Assembly: GCA_028826165.1 (NCBI GenBank)
Contig: JAPDFW010000106.1
Coordinates: forward strand, 1-64,000
Origin: Anaeramoeba ignava
Lineage: Eukaryota; Metamonada; Anaeramoebidae
Direction of reading: 5' to 3'
DNA: 64,000 nucleotides
Below the pieces are notes generated by a model. The model saw only the letters and a list, made by a program, of their open reading frames with translations, was not told where the DNA came from and did no database searches. A program made the translations under genes and the position numbers. Each line of letters starts with the position of its first letter. The first letter of the stretch is position 1. Shown here piece after piece: positions 22,786 to 36,302 of the stretch.

Positions 22786-23930
22786 CAAATTTCCCAATTT
22801 CAATAATTTATCAATCAAAATTCCTATTTTTCTCAACAAAAGAATTTAAATAAAAAAAACCCAAAAAGGAAAATAATTTAAAAATGTAATTTAATATTTA
22901 ATTTTATTATTAAAATATTAATTTAATGTTTTAAATTTAAATATTTTATTATTTAAATATTTAACATATAAATATAAAAAATAAGAATAAGTTTAATTTA
23001 ATATTTAATTTCATTATTAAAATAATAATTTAATGTTTTAGATTTAAATATTTTATTATTTAATTATTTAACATATAAATATAAAAAATAAGAATAGATT
23101 TAATTTAATATTTAATTTATAAATTAATTTAAAAATGTAATTTTATATTTAATTTTATGTTTAAAATATTAATTTAATGTTTTAAATTTAAATATTTTAT
23201 TATTTAAATATTTAACATATAAATATAAAAATAAGAATAGATTTAATTTAATATTTAATTTATAAATTAATTTAAAAATATAATTTAATATTTAATTTTA
23301 TTTTTAAAATATTAATTTAATGTTTTAGATTTAAATATTTTATTATTTAAATATTTAAAATATAAATATAAAAATAAGAATAAGTTTAATTTAATATTTA
23401 ATTTATAAATTAATTTAAAAATATAGTTTAATATTTAATTTTATTATTAAAATAATAATTTAATGTTTTAGATTTAAATATTTTATTATTTAAATATTTA
23501 ACAAATAAATATAAAAATAAGAATAGATTTAATTTAATATTTAATTTATAATTTAATTTAAAAATATAATTTAATATTTAATTTTATGTTTAAAATAATA
23601 ATTTATTGTTTTAGATTTAAATATTTTATTATTTAAATATTTAACATATAAATATAAAAATAAAAATAGATTTAATTTAATATTTAATTTATAAAATAAT
23701 TTAAAAATATAATTTAATATTTAATTTTATTATTAAAATAATAATTTATTGTTTTAGATTTAAATATTTTATTATTTAAATATTTAACATATAAATATAA
23801 AAAATAAGAATAGATTTAATTTAATATTTAATTTATAAATTAATTTAAAAATATAATTTAATATTTAATTTTATGTTTAAAATAATAATTTATTGTTTTA
23901 AATTTAAATATTTTATTATTTAAAAATATG
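22786..23930. repeat. 143-bp AT-rich satellite array, cluster 1
   Basis: After about 90 bases of unique sequence, at least seven tandem copies of a unit that includes AATGTTTTAGATTTAAATA and AACATATAAATATAAAAA. Spacing between landmarks is 142-144 bp; one early copy is only 107 bp because it lacks the TTTATAAATTAATTT segment. No gene is seen. The same unit recurs at 27085-27760, 31640-33305, 36395-36620, 51945-52465 and 55930-57490. Confidence 0.9.
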
Positions 23931-24097
23931 ATGTTTTTTGAATTTGTGTTTTGAGTTAGTTTTGTTGATTTTTTATTCTAAAATTCTTTTAAAAGTTCTT
24001 TCTCAAAATTGAATAAAAAATTTAATTGGTTTGTTATTGTGGTTTTCATTTTTTCTTTTTTAAAAAATAGAATTAAAAAGAAATCCTTTTTTTTTGC
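23928..24097 (-). other. Conserved 3' flank of the BTB-armadillo genes
   Basis: About 170 bases immediately 3' of the stop codon are almost identical after all four BTB-armadillo genes (also 27758-27925, 33306-33481 and 57508-57679). The block is far better conserved than the neighbouring satellite and is probably the 3' UTR and end-processing region carried along by gene duplication. Confidence 0.7.
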
Positions 24098-26997
24098 TTA
24101 TTTTTCTAATCTCTCAAGTGTCCAATTTCCATTTTCTTGAATATCTTTATTATTTGGGAAATTATTCATTGCTTTAATTATTATTGATATTCCTTCTTTT
24201 TTTCTAATTTCAATTCGATTTTCTTTTTATTTATTTTTGATTTGGATTTTAAATTAATTAATTATTTAATTATTTAATTATTCAAAAAAAAGGTTTTTAA
24301 ATTGATAAAAATATTTTACCTTTATTTAAAGCAATATTACTTAAAGCCCAAATTCCATTTTCTTGAATATCTTGATTATTTGGGAAATTATTCATTGATT
24401 TAATTATTGTTGATATTCCATCTTTTTTTCTAATTTCAATTTTATTTTCTTTTTATTTTAATTTGGATTTTAAATTAATAAAATATTTAATTATTTAATT
24501 ATTCAAAAAAAATGTTTTTAAATTGATAAAAATATTTTACCATCATTTGCAGCAATATTACTTAAAGCCCAAATTCCATTTTTTTGAATATCTTGATTAT
24601 TTGGAAAATTATTCATTGATTTAATTATTATTGATATTCCATCTTTTTTTCTAATTTCAATTTTATTTTCTTTTTATTTATTTTTGATTTGGATTTTAAA
24701 TTAATAAATTATTTAATTAATTATTTCAAAAAAAAGGTTTTTAAATTGATAAAAATATTTTACTATCATTCACAGAAATATTAATAAAAGCTCGACAAGA
24801 ATAATTTTGGATATCTTCATTATTTGGGAAATTATTCATTGATTTAATTATTGTTGATATTCCATCTCGTATTCTAATTTCAATTTGATTTTCTTTTTAT
24901 TTATTTTTGATTTGGATTTTAAATTAATAAAATATTTATTTAATTAATTATTTAAAAAAAAAGGTTTTTAAATTGATAAAAATATTTTACCATTATTTGC
25001 AGAAATATTACTTAAAGCCCAAATTCCATATTTTTGAATATCTTGATTATTTGGAAAATTATTCATTGATTTAATTATTATTGATATTCCATCTTTTTTT
25101 CTAATTTCAATTTTATTTTCTTTTTATTTATTTTTGATTTGGATTTTAAATTAATAAATTATTTATTTAATTATTTCAAAAAAAGGTTTTTAAATTGATA
25201 AAAATATTTTACTATCACTATTTGCAGAAATATTAATAAAAGCTTGACAAGAATAATTTTGGATATCTTGATTATTTGGGAAATTATTCATTGATTTAAT
25301 TATTGTTGATATTCCATCTCGTATTCTAATTTCAATTTGATTTTCTTTTTATTTATTTTTGATTTAGATTTTAAATTAATAAATTATTTAATTATTTATT
25401 TCCAAAAAAAAGGTTTTTAAATTGATAAAATAGTTTTTACCATGATCTCCAACAGAAAAATTATGTAAAATAAAACATCCATTTTGTTGAATTTTTTCAT
25501 TTAATTGAAATTCTTTCATCCATTGAATTGTTTTTTCAATATTAATATCTTCTTCAACTTTAATTTCTTTTGTTTAGATTTAATTTTAATTTTAATTTTA
25601 TATTTAGATTTATATTTAGATTTAGATTTAGATTTAGGGAATAAATTACCATAAATTTTGCCTTCTTTTTGTTCTCGAAAATTTTGTAAATTAATTTGTA
25701 TTTTTCTTTCTTCTATTTCAGGTTTATTTTCTCTTTTTGTTAATTCAATTTTATTTTGATTTAAATCATTTTCTTTTTCTTCTAATTTTTGTTGTTTTTG
25801 ATTTATTTCATTTTCTTTTTTTTGTAATTTAGTTTTATTTTGATTTAAATCATTTTCTTTTTCTTCTAATTTTTGCTGTTTTTTATCCAATTTTTGTTGT
25901 TTTTGATCTAATTTTTGTTGTTTTTGGTTTAATTTGGTTTCTTTTTGTGTTAAATTTTCTGAAATTGATTTTAATTTTCCCATTTTTTCATCTAATAAAT
26001 CAACAAAAAAATTAGATGGAAATAATTGAAATAATTGTGTTTTTTCAATTTTTTGAATTTCTTCTTTTGTAATTTGTTTCTTTTCTTGAATTTTAATTAA
26101 AATTTCATAAATAGTTTTTTTAATTGAATTTGAATTTGAATTTGAATTTAATTCTGATTCTTCTTGAAAAGATTGATTAAAATTGAGTTTATTATTTTTC
26201 ATCCATTCAATAATTATTTCTTGAATTAAATTTGTTTGATCTCTTCCAAAATTTGAAATTAAAAAATCAATAATATTTAAGAATTCATTTGTTTTTAATT
26301 TTGAAATTTCTTTTTTCTGAAGAAGATTATTGTAATTTTTAAGAATAAAATTTTGACAAATTTCTAAAAGAAAATTTGAATGAATTTCTTTTGATTTTGA
26401 AAATATTTCAAATATATTATTTTGATTAATAATTGGTTCAATTTCTTTTTCAATTTTAATTTTTAATTTTTCTAATCTAATTATATCAGCAAATTTAAAA
26501 TATTTTTCGAATTCTTGATGATTAATATTGATTTCACCTTCATAAATATATTTGATTATTGGTTCAACAATTTCAAAATCGAATTCTTTAAAATAAATTT
26601 GATTTTCTCCTTTTTCTTTTGTAAATAAATCAAAAAATGAACTTCTTGCATTTAAAATGATTTTGTGGCATTTTATTGAGTTTTCTTTCTCATTTTCTTT
26701 CTCATTTTCTTTCTCATTTTCTTTCTTGTTTTCTTTTTCATTTTCTTTCTTCTTTTCTTTCTTATTTTCTTTCTTATTTTCTTTCTTATTTTCTTTTTCA
26801 TTTTCTTTCTTATTTTCTTTCTTATTTTCTTTACAATAAATTGTAAAATCTGTAAATTGTTTTTGAGTTTGATAAATTTTTGAAAAATTAAGTGATTGTT
26901 CTTTAAGTAAAATATTATCAATTTCTTTGATTGATAATTTGTATAATTCTTTTAAGTTTTCTGTGTTATTGTTATTGTTATTATTATTGTTATTCAT
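24098..26997 (-). CDS. BTB-BACK-coiled coil-armadillo protein, gene A (7 repeat exons)
   Basis: Exon 1 is 25650-26997. Repeat exons are 25441-25566, 25213-25344, 24991-25119, 24764-24892, 24541-24669, 24320-24448 and 24098-24222; total 748 aa. Exon 1 encodes an Asn run, a BTB domain (FTDFTIYC, then HKIILNARSSFFDLF, IIKYIYEGEI) with a KENKKEN insertion, a BACK-like helical region, and a Gln/Glu/Lys/Asn-rich coiled coil (NQKQQKLEEKENDL). Each later exon encodes one repeat of about 42 residues, consensus GISTIIKSMNNFPNNQDIQ followed by ENGIWALSNIALN, an armadillo-like pattern. All exons are in phase 1. Known: BTB-BACK proteins often serve as cullin-3 substrate adaptors. Inferred: the armadillo array binds the substrate or partner. 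This is the only fully intact complete member here. Confidence 0.88.
26680..26832 (-). repeat. KENKKEN-coding repeat inside the BTB domain of gene A
   Basis: A TTTTCTTTC-type repeat (+ strand) inserts a Lys/Glu/Asn tract between the first BTB strand (FTIYC) and HKIILNARSSFF. The equivalents are 31240-31396 in gene B and 36044-36136 in gene C, each of a different length. Confidence 0.85.
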
Positions 26998-26999
26998 TT

Positions 27000-27757
27000 T
27001 GTAATTTTCTTTTTTTTTTTTAAAAGAAAAAAAATGAAAAAAAAAAAGGAAAATTAGAAAAAAAGGAAAATAAAGAAAAAAAAAGGAAAATAATTTAAAA
27101 ATATAATTTAATATTTAATTTCATGTTTAAAATAATAATTTAATGTTTTAGATTTAAATATTTTATTATTTAAATATTTAACATATAAATATAAAAAATA
27201 AGAATAGATTTAATTTAATATTTAATTTATAAATTAATTTAAAAATATGATTTAATATTTAATTTTATTATTGAAATAATAATTTAATGTTTTAGATTTA
27301 AATATTTTATTATTTAAATATTTAACATATAAATATAAAAAATAGAAATAGGTTTAATTTAATATTCAATTTGTAAATTAATTTAAAAATATAATTTAAT
27401 ATTTAATTTTATGTTTAAAATATTAATTTAATGTTTTTATATTTAAATATTTTATTATTTTAAATATTTAACATATAAATATAAAAATGAGAATAAATTT
27501 AATTTAATATTTAATTTATAAATTAATTTAAAAATATAATTTAATATTTAATTTTATTATTAAAATAATAATTTAATGTTTTAAATTTAAATATTTTATT
27601 ATTTAAATATTTAACATATAAATATAAAAAATAGAAATAGGTTTAATTTAATATTCAATTTGTAAATTAATTTAAAAATATGATTTAATATTTAATTTTA
27701 TGTTTAAAATAATAATTTATTGTTTTAGATTTAAATATTTTATTATTTAAAAATATG
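27000..27757. repeat. 143-bp satellite array, cluster 2
   Basis: About 85 bases of A-rich leader of gene A, then about four to five copies of the 143-bp unit, ending at the conserved 3' flank of gene B. No gene is seen. Confidence 0.88.
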
Positions 27758-27925
27758 ATATTTTTTGAATTTGTGTTTTGAGTTAGTTTTGTTGATTTTT
27801 TATTCTAAAATTCTTTTAAAAATTCTTTCTCAAAATTAAATAAAAAATCTAATTGGTTTGTTATTGTGGTTTTCATTTTTTCTTTTTTAAAAAATAGAAT
27901 TAAAAAGAAATCCTTTTTTTTTTGC

Positions 27926-30900
27926 TTATTTTTCTAATCTTTCAAGTGTCCAATTTCCTTTTTCTTGAATATCTTTATTATTTGGGAAATTATTCATTGC
28001 TTTTTTAATTAATTCATTTCCATTTAATCTTTTAATTTCAATTTGATTTTCTTTTTATTTATTTTTGATTTGGATTTTAAATTAATAAAATATTTAATTA
28101 TTTAATTATTCCCAAAAAAAAAGGTTTTTAAATTAATAAAAATATTTTACCATTATTTGCAGCAATATTACTTAAAGCCCAACATCCATTTTTTTGAATA
28201 TCTTGATTATTTGGGAAATTATTCATTGATTTAATTATTGTTGATATTCCATCTTTTTTTCTAATTTCAATTTTATTTTCTTTTTATTTTGATTTGATTT
28301 GGATTTTAAATTAATAAAATATTTAATTATTTAATTATTCCAAAAAAAAGGTTTTTAAATTAATAAAAATATTTTACTATCATTCACAGAAATATTAATA
28401 AAAGCTCGACAAGAATAATTTTGGATATCTTGATTATTTGGGAAATTATTCATTGATTTAATTATTGTTGAAATTCCTTTTTTTTTTCTAATTTCAATTT
28501 TATTTTCTTTTTATTTTGATTTGGATTTTAAATTAATAAATTATTTAATTATTTCAAAAAAAAGGTTTTTAAATTGATAAAAATATTTTACCATTATTCC
28601 CTATAGCAATATTACTTAAAGCCCAACATCCTTGTTTTTGAATATCTTGATTATTTGGGAAATTATTCATTGATTTAATTATTGTTGATATTCCATCTTT
28701 TTTTCTAATTTCAATTTTATTTTCTTTTTATTTATTTTTGATTTGGATTTTAAATTAATAAAATATTTAATTATTTAATTATTCCAAAAAAAAAGGTTTT
28801 TAAATTAATAAAAATATTTTACCATCATTTGCAGCAATATTTTTTAAAGCCCAACATCCATGTTTTTGAATATCTTGATTATTTGGGAAATTATTCATTG
28901 ATTTAATTATTGTTGAAATTCCATCTTTTTTTCCAATTTCAATTTGATTTTCTTTTTATTTTGATTTGGATTTTAAATTAATTAATTATTTAATTATTTA
29001 ATTATTCCAAAAAAAAGGTTTTTAAATTGATAAAAATATTTTACCATTATTAAAAGAAAGATTATTTAAAGCCCAACATCCATGTTTTTGAATATCTTGA
29101 TTATTTGGAAAATTATTCATTAATTTAATTATTATTGATATTCCATCTTTTTTTCCAATTTCAATTTGATTTTCTTTTTATTTATTTTGATTTGGATTTT
29201 AAATTAATAAATTATTTAATTAATTATTCCCAAAAAAAAAGTTTTTAAATTGATAAAAATATTTTACTATCATTCACAGAAATATTAATAAAAGCTCGAC
29301 AAGAATAATTTTGGATATCTTCATTATTTGGGAAATTATTCATTGATTTAATTATTGTTGATATTCCATCTCGTATTCTAATTTCAATTTGATTTTCTTT
29401 TTATTTATTTTTGATTTGGATTTTAAATTAATTAATTATTTAATTATTTATTTCCAAAAAAAAGGTTTTTAAATTGATAAAATAGTTTTTACCATGATCT
29501 CCAACAGAAAAATTATGTAAAATAAAACATCCATTTTGTTGAATTTTTTCATTTAATTGAAATTCTTTCATCCATTGAATTGTTTTTTCAATATTAATCT
29601 CTTCTTCAAATTTAATTCCTTTTGTTTAGATTTAATTTTAATTTTAATTTTATATTTAGATTTAGATTTAGATTTAGATTTATATTTAGATTTATATTTA
29701 GATTTAGATTTAGATTTAGGGAATAAATTACCAGAAATTTTGCCTTCTTTTTGTTCTCGAAAATTTTGTAAATTAATTTGTATTTTTCTTTCTTCTATTT
29801 CAGGTTTATTTTCTCTTTTTGTTAATTCAATTTTATTTTGATTTAAATCATTTTCTTTTTCTTTTAATTTTTGTTGTTTTTGATTTATTTCATTTTCTTT
29901 TTTTTGTAATTTAGTTTTATTTTGATTTAAATCATTTTCTTTTTCTTCTAATTTTTGTTGTTTTTGATTTAATTCATTTTCTTTTTGTAAATTTTCATTT
30001 TTCTTTTGATTTAATTTTTGTTGTTTTTGATTTAAATGATTTTCTTTTTCTTGTATTTTTTGTTCTCTTTTTTCTAGTTCAATTTTATTTTGATTTATTT
30101 CATTTTCTTTTTGTAGATTTTCATTTTCTTTTTCTTGTATTTTTTGTTCTCTTTTTTCTAGTTCAATTTTATTTTGATTTAAATGATTTTCTTTTTGTAG
30201 ATTTTCATTTTTCTTTTGATTTAATTTTTGTTGTTTTTGATTTATTTCATTTTCTTTTTTTTGTAATTTAGTTTTATTTTGATTTATTTGATTTTCTTTT
30301 TCTTCTAATTTTTGTTGTTTTTGATTTATTTCATTTTCTTTTTGTAAATTTTCATTTTCTTTTACTTTTAATTTTTGTTGTTTTTGATTTATTTCATTTT
30401 CTTTTTTTTGTAATTGAGTTTTATTTTTATTTAAATCATTTTCTTTTTCTTCTAATGTTTGTTGTTTTTGATTTAATTTTTGTTGTTTTTGATTTAATTT
30501 GGTTTCTTTTTGTGTTAAATTTTCTGAAATTGATTTTAATTTTCCCATTTTTTCATCTAATAAATCAACAAAAAAATTAGATGGAAATAATTGAAATAAT
30601 TGTGTTTTTTCAATTTTTTGAATTTCTTCTTTTGTAATTTGTTTCTTTTCTTGAATTTTAATTAAAATTTCATAAATAGTTTTTTTAATTGAATTTGATT
30701 TTAAATTTGAATTTAATTCTGATTCTTCTTGAAAAGATTGATTAAAATTGAGTTTATTATTTTTCATCCATTCAATAATGATTTCTTGAATTAAATTTGT
30801 TTGATCTCTTCCAAAATTTGAAATTAAAAAATCAATAATATTTAAGAATTCATTTGTTTTTAATTTTGAAATTTCTTTTTTTGAAGAAGATTATTGTAAT

Positions 30901-31564
30901 TTTTAAGAACAAAATTTTGACAAATTTCTAAAAAGAAAATTTGAATAATTTCTTTTGATTTTGAAAATATTTCAAATATATTATTTTGATTAATAATTGG
31001 TTCAATTTCTTTTTCAATTTTGATTTTTAATTTTTCTAATCTAATTATATCAGCAAATTTAAAATATTTTTCGAATTCTTGATGATTAATATTGATTTCA
31101 CCTTCATAAATATATTTGATTATTGGTTCAACAATTTCAAAATCGAATTCTTTAAAATAAATTTGATTTTCTCCTTTTTCTTTTGTAAATAAATCAAAAA
31201 ATGAACTTCTTGCATTTAAAATGATTTTGTGGCATTTTATTGAGTTTTCTTTCTCATTTTCTTTTTTATTTTCTTTCTTATTTTCTTTCTTGTTTTCTTT
31301 CTTATTTTCTTTCTTATTTTCTTTCTTATTTTCTTTCTTATTTTCTTTCTTATTTTCTTTCTTATTTTCTTTCTTATTTTCTTTCTTCTTTTCTTTACAA
31401 TAAATTGTAAAATCTGTAAATTGTTTTTGAGTTTGATAAATTTTTGAAAAATTAAGTGATTGTTCTTTAAGTAAAATATTATCAATTTCTTTGATTGATA
31501 ATTTGTATAATTCTTTTAAGTTTTCTGTGTTATTGTTATTGTTATTATTATTATTGTTATTCAT
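27926..31564 (-). CDS. BTB-BACK-coiled coil-armadillo protein, gene B (8 repeat exons), frame-disrupted
   Basis: Exon 1 is 29732-31564. Repeat exons are 29493-29618, 29268-29396, 29045-29173, 28823-28951, 28592-28723, 28378-28506, 28151-28279 and 27926-28050. The architecture is that of gene A, with a longer coiled coil. Two small indels cancel each other near 30930-30955 (EIIQIFFLEI against EIHSNFLLEI in gene A). A third, an A7 run on the coding strand near 30886 where genes C and D have A8, shifts the frame inside BACK and gives a stop soon after. The frame is open again from the downstream Met at 30767 through the rest of the gene. It is either an early pseudogene or a homopolymer assembly error. 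The final exon lacks the usual KKDGIS segment and reads KRLNGNELIKKAM. Confidence 0.8.
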
Positions 31565-33305
31565 TTTGTATTTTTCTTTTTAAAAGAAAAATGAAAAAAG
31601 AAAATTAGAAAAAGGAAAATAAAAAGAAAAAAAATAATTTAAAATATAATTTAATATTTAATTTTATGTTTTAAAATAATAATTTAATGTTTTTAGATTT
31701 TAAATATTTTATTATTTAAATATTTAACATATAAATATAAAAATAAGAATAGATTTAATTTAATATTTAATTTATAAATTAATTTAAAAATATGATTTAA
31801 TATTTAATTTTATTATTGAAATAATAATTTATTGTTTTAGATTTAAATATTTTATTATTTAAAATATTTAACATATAAATATAAAAATAAAAATAGATTT
31901 AATTTAATATTTAATTTATAAATTAATTTAAAAAAATATAATTTAATATTTAATTTTATGTTTAAAATAATAATTTAATGTTTTAGATTTAAATATTTTA
32001 TTATTTAATTATTTAACATATAAATATAAAAATAAAAATAGATTTAATTTAATATTTAATTTATAAATTAATTTAAAAATATAATTTAATATTTAATTTT
32101 ATTATTAAAATAATAATTTATTGTTTTAGATTTAAATATTTTCTTATTTAAATATTTAACATATAAATATAAAAATGAAAATAGATTTAATTTAATATTT
32201 AATTTATAAAATAATTTAAAAATATAATTTAATATTTTAATTTTGTTATTAAAATAATAATTTAATGTTTTAGATTTAAATATTTTATTATTTAAATATT
32301 TGACATAAAAATATAAAAATGAAAATAGATTTAATTTAATATTTAATTTATAAATTAATTTAAAAATATGATTTAATATTTAATTTTATTATTGAAATAA
32401 TAATTTAATGTTTTAGATTTAAATATTTTATTATTTAAATATTTAACATATAAATATAAAAATGGGAATAGGTTTAATTTAATATTTAATTTATAAATTA
32501 ATTTAAAAATATAATTTAATATTTAATTTTATGTTTAAAATAATAATTTATTGTTTTAGATTTAAATATTTTCTTATTTAAATATTTAACATATAAATAT
32601 AAAAAAATGAGAATAGATTTAATTTAATATTTAATTTATAAATTAATTTAAAAATATAATTTAATATTTAATTTTATTATTAAAATAATAATTTATTGTT
32701 TTTAGATTTAAATATTTTCTTATTTAAATATTTAACATATAAATATAAAAATGAGAATAGATTTAATTTAATATTTAATTTATAAATTAATTTAAAAATA
32801 TAATTTAATATTTAATTTTGTTATTAAAATAATAATTTAATGTTTTTTAAATTTTAATATTTTCTTATTTAAATATTAAACATATAAATATAAAAAATGA
32901 GAATAGATTTAATTTAATATTTAATTAATAAATTAATTTAAAAATATGATTTAATATTTATTTTTATGTTTTAAAATAATAATTTATTGTTTTAGATTTT
33001 AAATATTTTATTATTTAAAAATTTAACATATAAATATAAAAATGGGAATAGATTTAATTTAATATTTAATTTATAAATTAATTTAAAAATATAATTTAAT
33101 ATTTAATTTTATGTTTAAAATATTAATTTATTGTTTTTAAATTTAAATATTTTATTATTTAAATATTTAACATATAAATATAAAAAATGAAAATATATTT
33201 AATTTAATATTTAATTTATAAATTAATTTAGAAATATAATTTAATATTTAATTTTATTATTAAAATAATAATTTATTGTTTTAGATTTAAATATTTTATT
33301 ATTTA
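31565..33305. repeat. 143-bp satellite array, cluster 3
   Basis: The largest cluster in this part of the window: about eleven copies between 31640 and 33305, with small internal indels. No gene is seen. It lies between the start of gene B and the conserved 3' flank of gene C. Confidence 0.9.
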
Positions 33306-33481
33306 AAAATATGATGTTTTTTGAATTTGTGTTTTGAGTTAGTTTTGTTGATTTTTTATTCTAAAATTCTTTTAAAAATTCTTTCTTAAAATTGAATAAA
33401 AAATTTAATTATTTTGTTATTGTGGTTTTCATTTTTTCTTTTTTAAAAAATAGAATTAAAAAGAAATCCTTTTTTTTTTGC

Positions 33482-36302
33482 TTATTTTTCTAATCTCTTA
33501 AGTGTCCAATTTCCATTTTTTTGAATATCTTTATTATTTGGGAAATTATTCATTGCTTTTTTAGTTAATTCATTTCCATTTAATCTTTTAATTTCAATTT
33601 CATTTTCTTTTTATTTTTGATTTGAATTTTAAATTAATTAATTATTTATTTAATTATTTCAAAAAAAAGGTTTTTAAATTAATAAAAATATTTTACCTTT
33701 ATTATTAAAAGAAATATTTCTTAAAGCCCAAATTCCTTTATATTGAATATCTTGGTTATTTGGGAAATTATTCATTGATTTAATTATTGTTGATATTCCT
33801 TCTTTTTTTCTAATTTCAATTTTATTTTCTTTTTATTTATTTTTGATTTGGATTTTTAATTAATAAATTATTTATTTAATTAATTAAAAAAAAAGGTTTT
33901 TAAATTGATAAAATTATTTTACCATTATTCCCTATAGCAATATTACTTAAAGCCCAAATTCCATGTTTTTGAATATCTTGATTATTTGGGAAATTATTCA
34001 TTGATTTAATTATTGTTGAAATTCCATCTTTTTTTCCAATTTCAATTTGATTTTCTTTTTATTTATTTTTGATTTGGATTTTAAATTAATAAATTATTTA
34101 TTTATTTATTTATTTCAAAAAAAAGGTTTTTAAATTGATAAAATAGTTTTTACCATCACTATTTGCAGAAATATTAATAAAAGCTTGACAAGAATAGTTT
34201 TGAATATCTTGATTATTTGGGAAATTATTCATTGATTTAATTATTGTTGAAATTCCTTCTTTTTTTCTAATTTCAATTTCTTTTTATTTATTTTGATTTG
34301 GATTTTAAATCAATAAATTATTTAATTATTTAAAAAAAAAGGTTTTTAAATTGATAAAATAGTTTTTACCATGATCTCCAACAGAAAAATTATGTAAAAT
34401 AAAACATCCATTTTGTTGAATTTTTTCATTTAATTGAAATTCTTTCATCCATTGAATTGTTTTTTCAATATTAATCTCTTCTTCAACTTTAATTCCTTTT
34501 GTTTAGATTTAATTTTAATTTTAGATTTAATTTTAATTTTGATTTAGGAAATAAATTACCAGAAATTTTGCCTTCTTTTTGTTCTCGAAAATTTTGTAAA
34601 TTAATTTGTATTTTTCTTTCTTCTTTGATTCTAACTTTGTTTTCTCTTTTTGCTAATTCAATTTTACTTTGATTTAAATCATTTTCTTTTTGTAAATTTT
34701 CATTTTTCTTTTGATTTAATTTTTGTTTTTTTTGATTTAAATCATTTTCTTTTTCTTGTATTTTTTGTTCTCTTTTTTGTAATTGAGTTTTATTTTGATT
34801 TAAATCATTTTCTTTTTTTTGTAATTGAGTTTTATTTTGATTTACTTGATTTTCTTTTTCTTCTAATTTTTGTTGTTTTTTATTTAATTTTTGTTGTTTT
34901 TTATCTAATTTTTGTTGTTTTTGATTTATTTCATTTTGATTTTCTTCTAATTTTTGTTGTTTTTGATTCAAATGATTTTCTTTTTGTAAATTTTCATTTT
35001 CTTTTTCATTTACTTTTTGTTGTTTTTGATTTATTTCATTTTCTTTTTTTTGTAATTGAGTTTTATTTTGATTTAAATCATTTTCTTTTTCTTCTAATTT
35101 TTGTTGTTTTTGATTCAAATGATTTTCTTTTTCTTGTATTTTTTGTTCTCTTTTTTCTAGTTGAGTTTTATTTTGATTTAAATCATGTTCTCTTTTTTGT
35201 AATTGAGTTTTATTTTGATTTACTTGATTTTCTTTTTCTTCCAATGTTTGTTGTTTTTGATTTAATTTTTGTTGTTTTTGATTTAATTTGGTTTCTTTTT
35301 GTGTTAAATTTTCTGAAATTGATTTTAATTTTCCCATTTTTTCATCTAATAAATCAACAAAAAAATTAGATGGAAATAATTGAAATAATTGTGTTTTTTC
35401 AATTTTTTGAATTTCTTCTTTTGTCATTTGTTTCTTTTCTTGAATTTTAATTAAAATTTCATAAATAGTTTTTTTAATTGAATTTGAATTTGATTTTAAA
35501 TTTGAATTTAATTCTAATTCTTCTTGAAAAGATTGATTAAAATTGATTTTATTATTTTTCATCCATTCAATAATTATTTCTTGAATTAAATTTGTTTGAT
35601 CTCTTCCAAAATTTGAAATTAAAAAATCAATAATATTTAAGAATTCATTTGTTTTTAATTTTGAAATTTCTTTTTTTTGAAGAAGATTATTGTAATTTTT
35701 AAGAATAAAATTTTGACAAATTTCTAAAAGAAAATTTGAATGAATTTCTTTTGATTTTGAAAATATTTCAAATATATTATTTTGATTAATAATTGGTTCA
35801 ATTTCTTTTTCAATTTTGATTTTTAATTTTTCTAATCTAATTATATCAGCAAATTTAAAATATTTTTCGAATTCTTGATGATTAATATTGATTTCACCTT
35901 CATAAATATATTTGATTATTGGTTCAACAATTTCAAAATCGAATTCTTTAAAATAAATTTGATTTTCTCCTTTTTCTTTTGTAAATAAATCAAAAAATGA
36001 ACTTCTTGCATTTAAAATGATTTTGTGGCATTTTATTGAGTTTTCTTTCTTGTTTTCTTTCTTATTTTCTTTCTTATTTTCTTTCTCATTTTCTTTCTTA
36101 TTTTCTTTCTTATTTTTCTTTTCTTCTTTTCTTTACAATAAATTGTAAAATCTGTAAATTGTTTTTGAGTTTGATAAATTTTTGAAAAATTAAGTGATTG
36201 TTCTTTAAGTAAAATATTATCAATTTCTTTGATTGATAATTTGTATAATTCTTTTAAGTTTTCTGTGTTATTGTTATTGTTATTATTATTATTATTATTC
36301 AT
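33482..36302 (-). CDS. BTB-BACK-coiled coil-armadillo protein, gene C (5 repeat exons), frame-disrupted
   Basis: Exon 1 is 34560-36302. Repeat exons are 34370-34495, 34154-34279, 33923-34054, 33697-33828 and 33482-33606. It is the shortest armadillo array of the four. The second repeat exon (34154-34279) has lost six bases at its 5' edge, keeping frame. Compared with gene B, two extra T on the + strand near 36114-36125 shift the frame at the start of the KEN tract, so the reading from the ATG ends in KKTRKKTQ instead of passing into the BTB core. The rest of BTB, BACK and the coiled coil is open. As in gene B, an assembly error in a low-complexity tract is as likely as true inactivation. Confidence 0.8.

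Noticed and set aside
22786-23930. Satellite array considered as a centromere or origin
   Set aside because: The same unit recurs in six places between ordinary genes, which argues against a unique chromosome function.
34650-35369. 239-aa + strand frame over gene C (and 62842-63450 over gene D)
   Set aside because: Antisense shadow of the low-complexity coiled-coil code; its FDLNHFLF pattern mirrors the KENDLNQ repeat.
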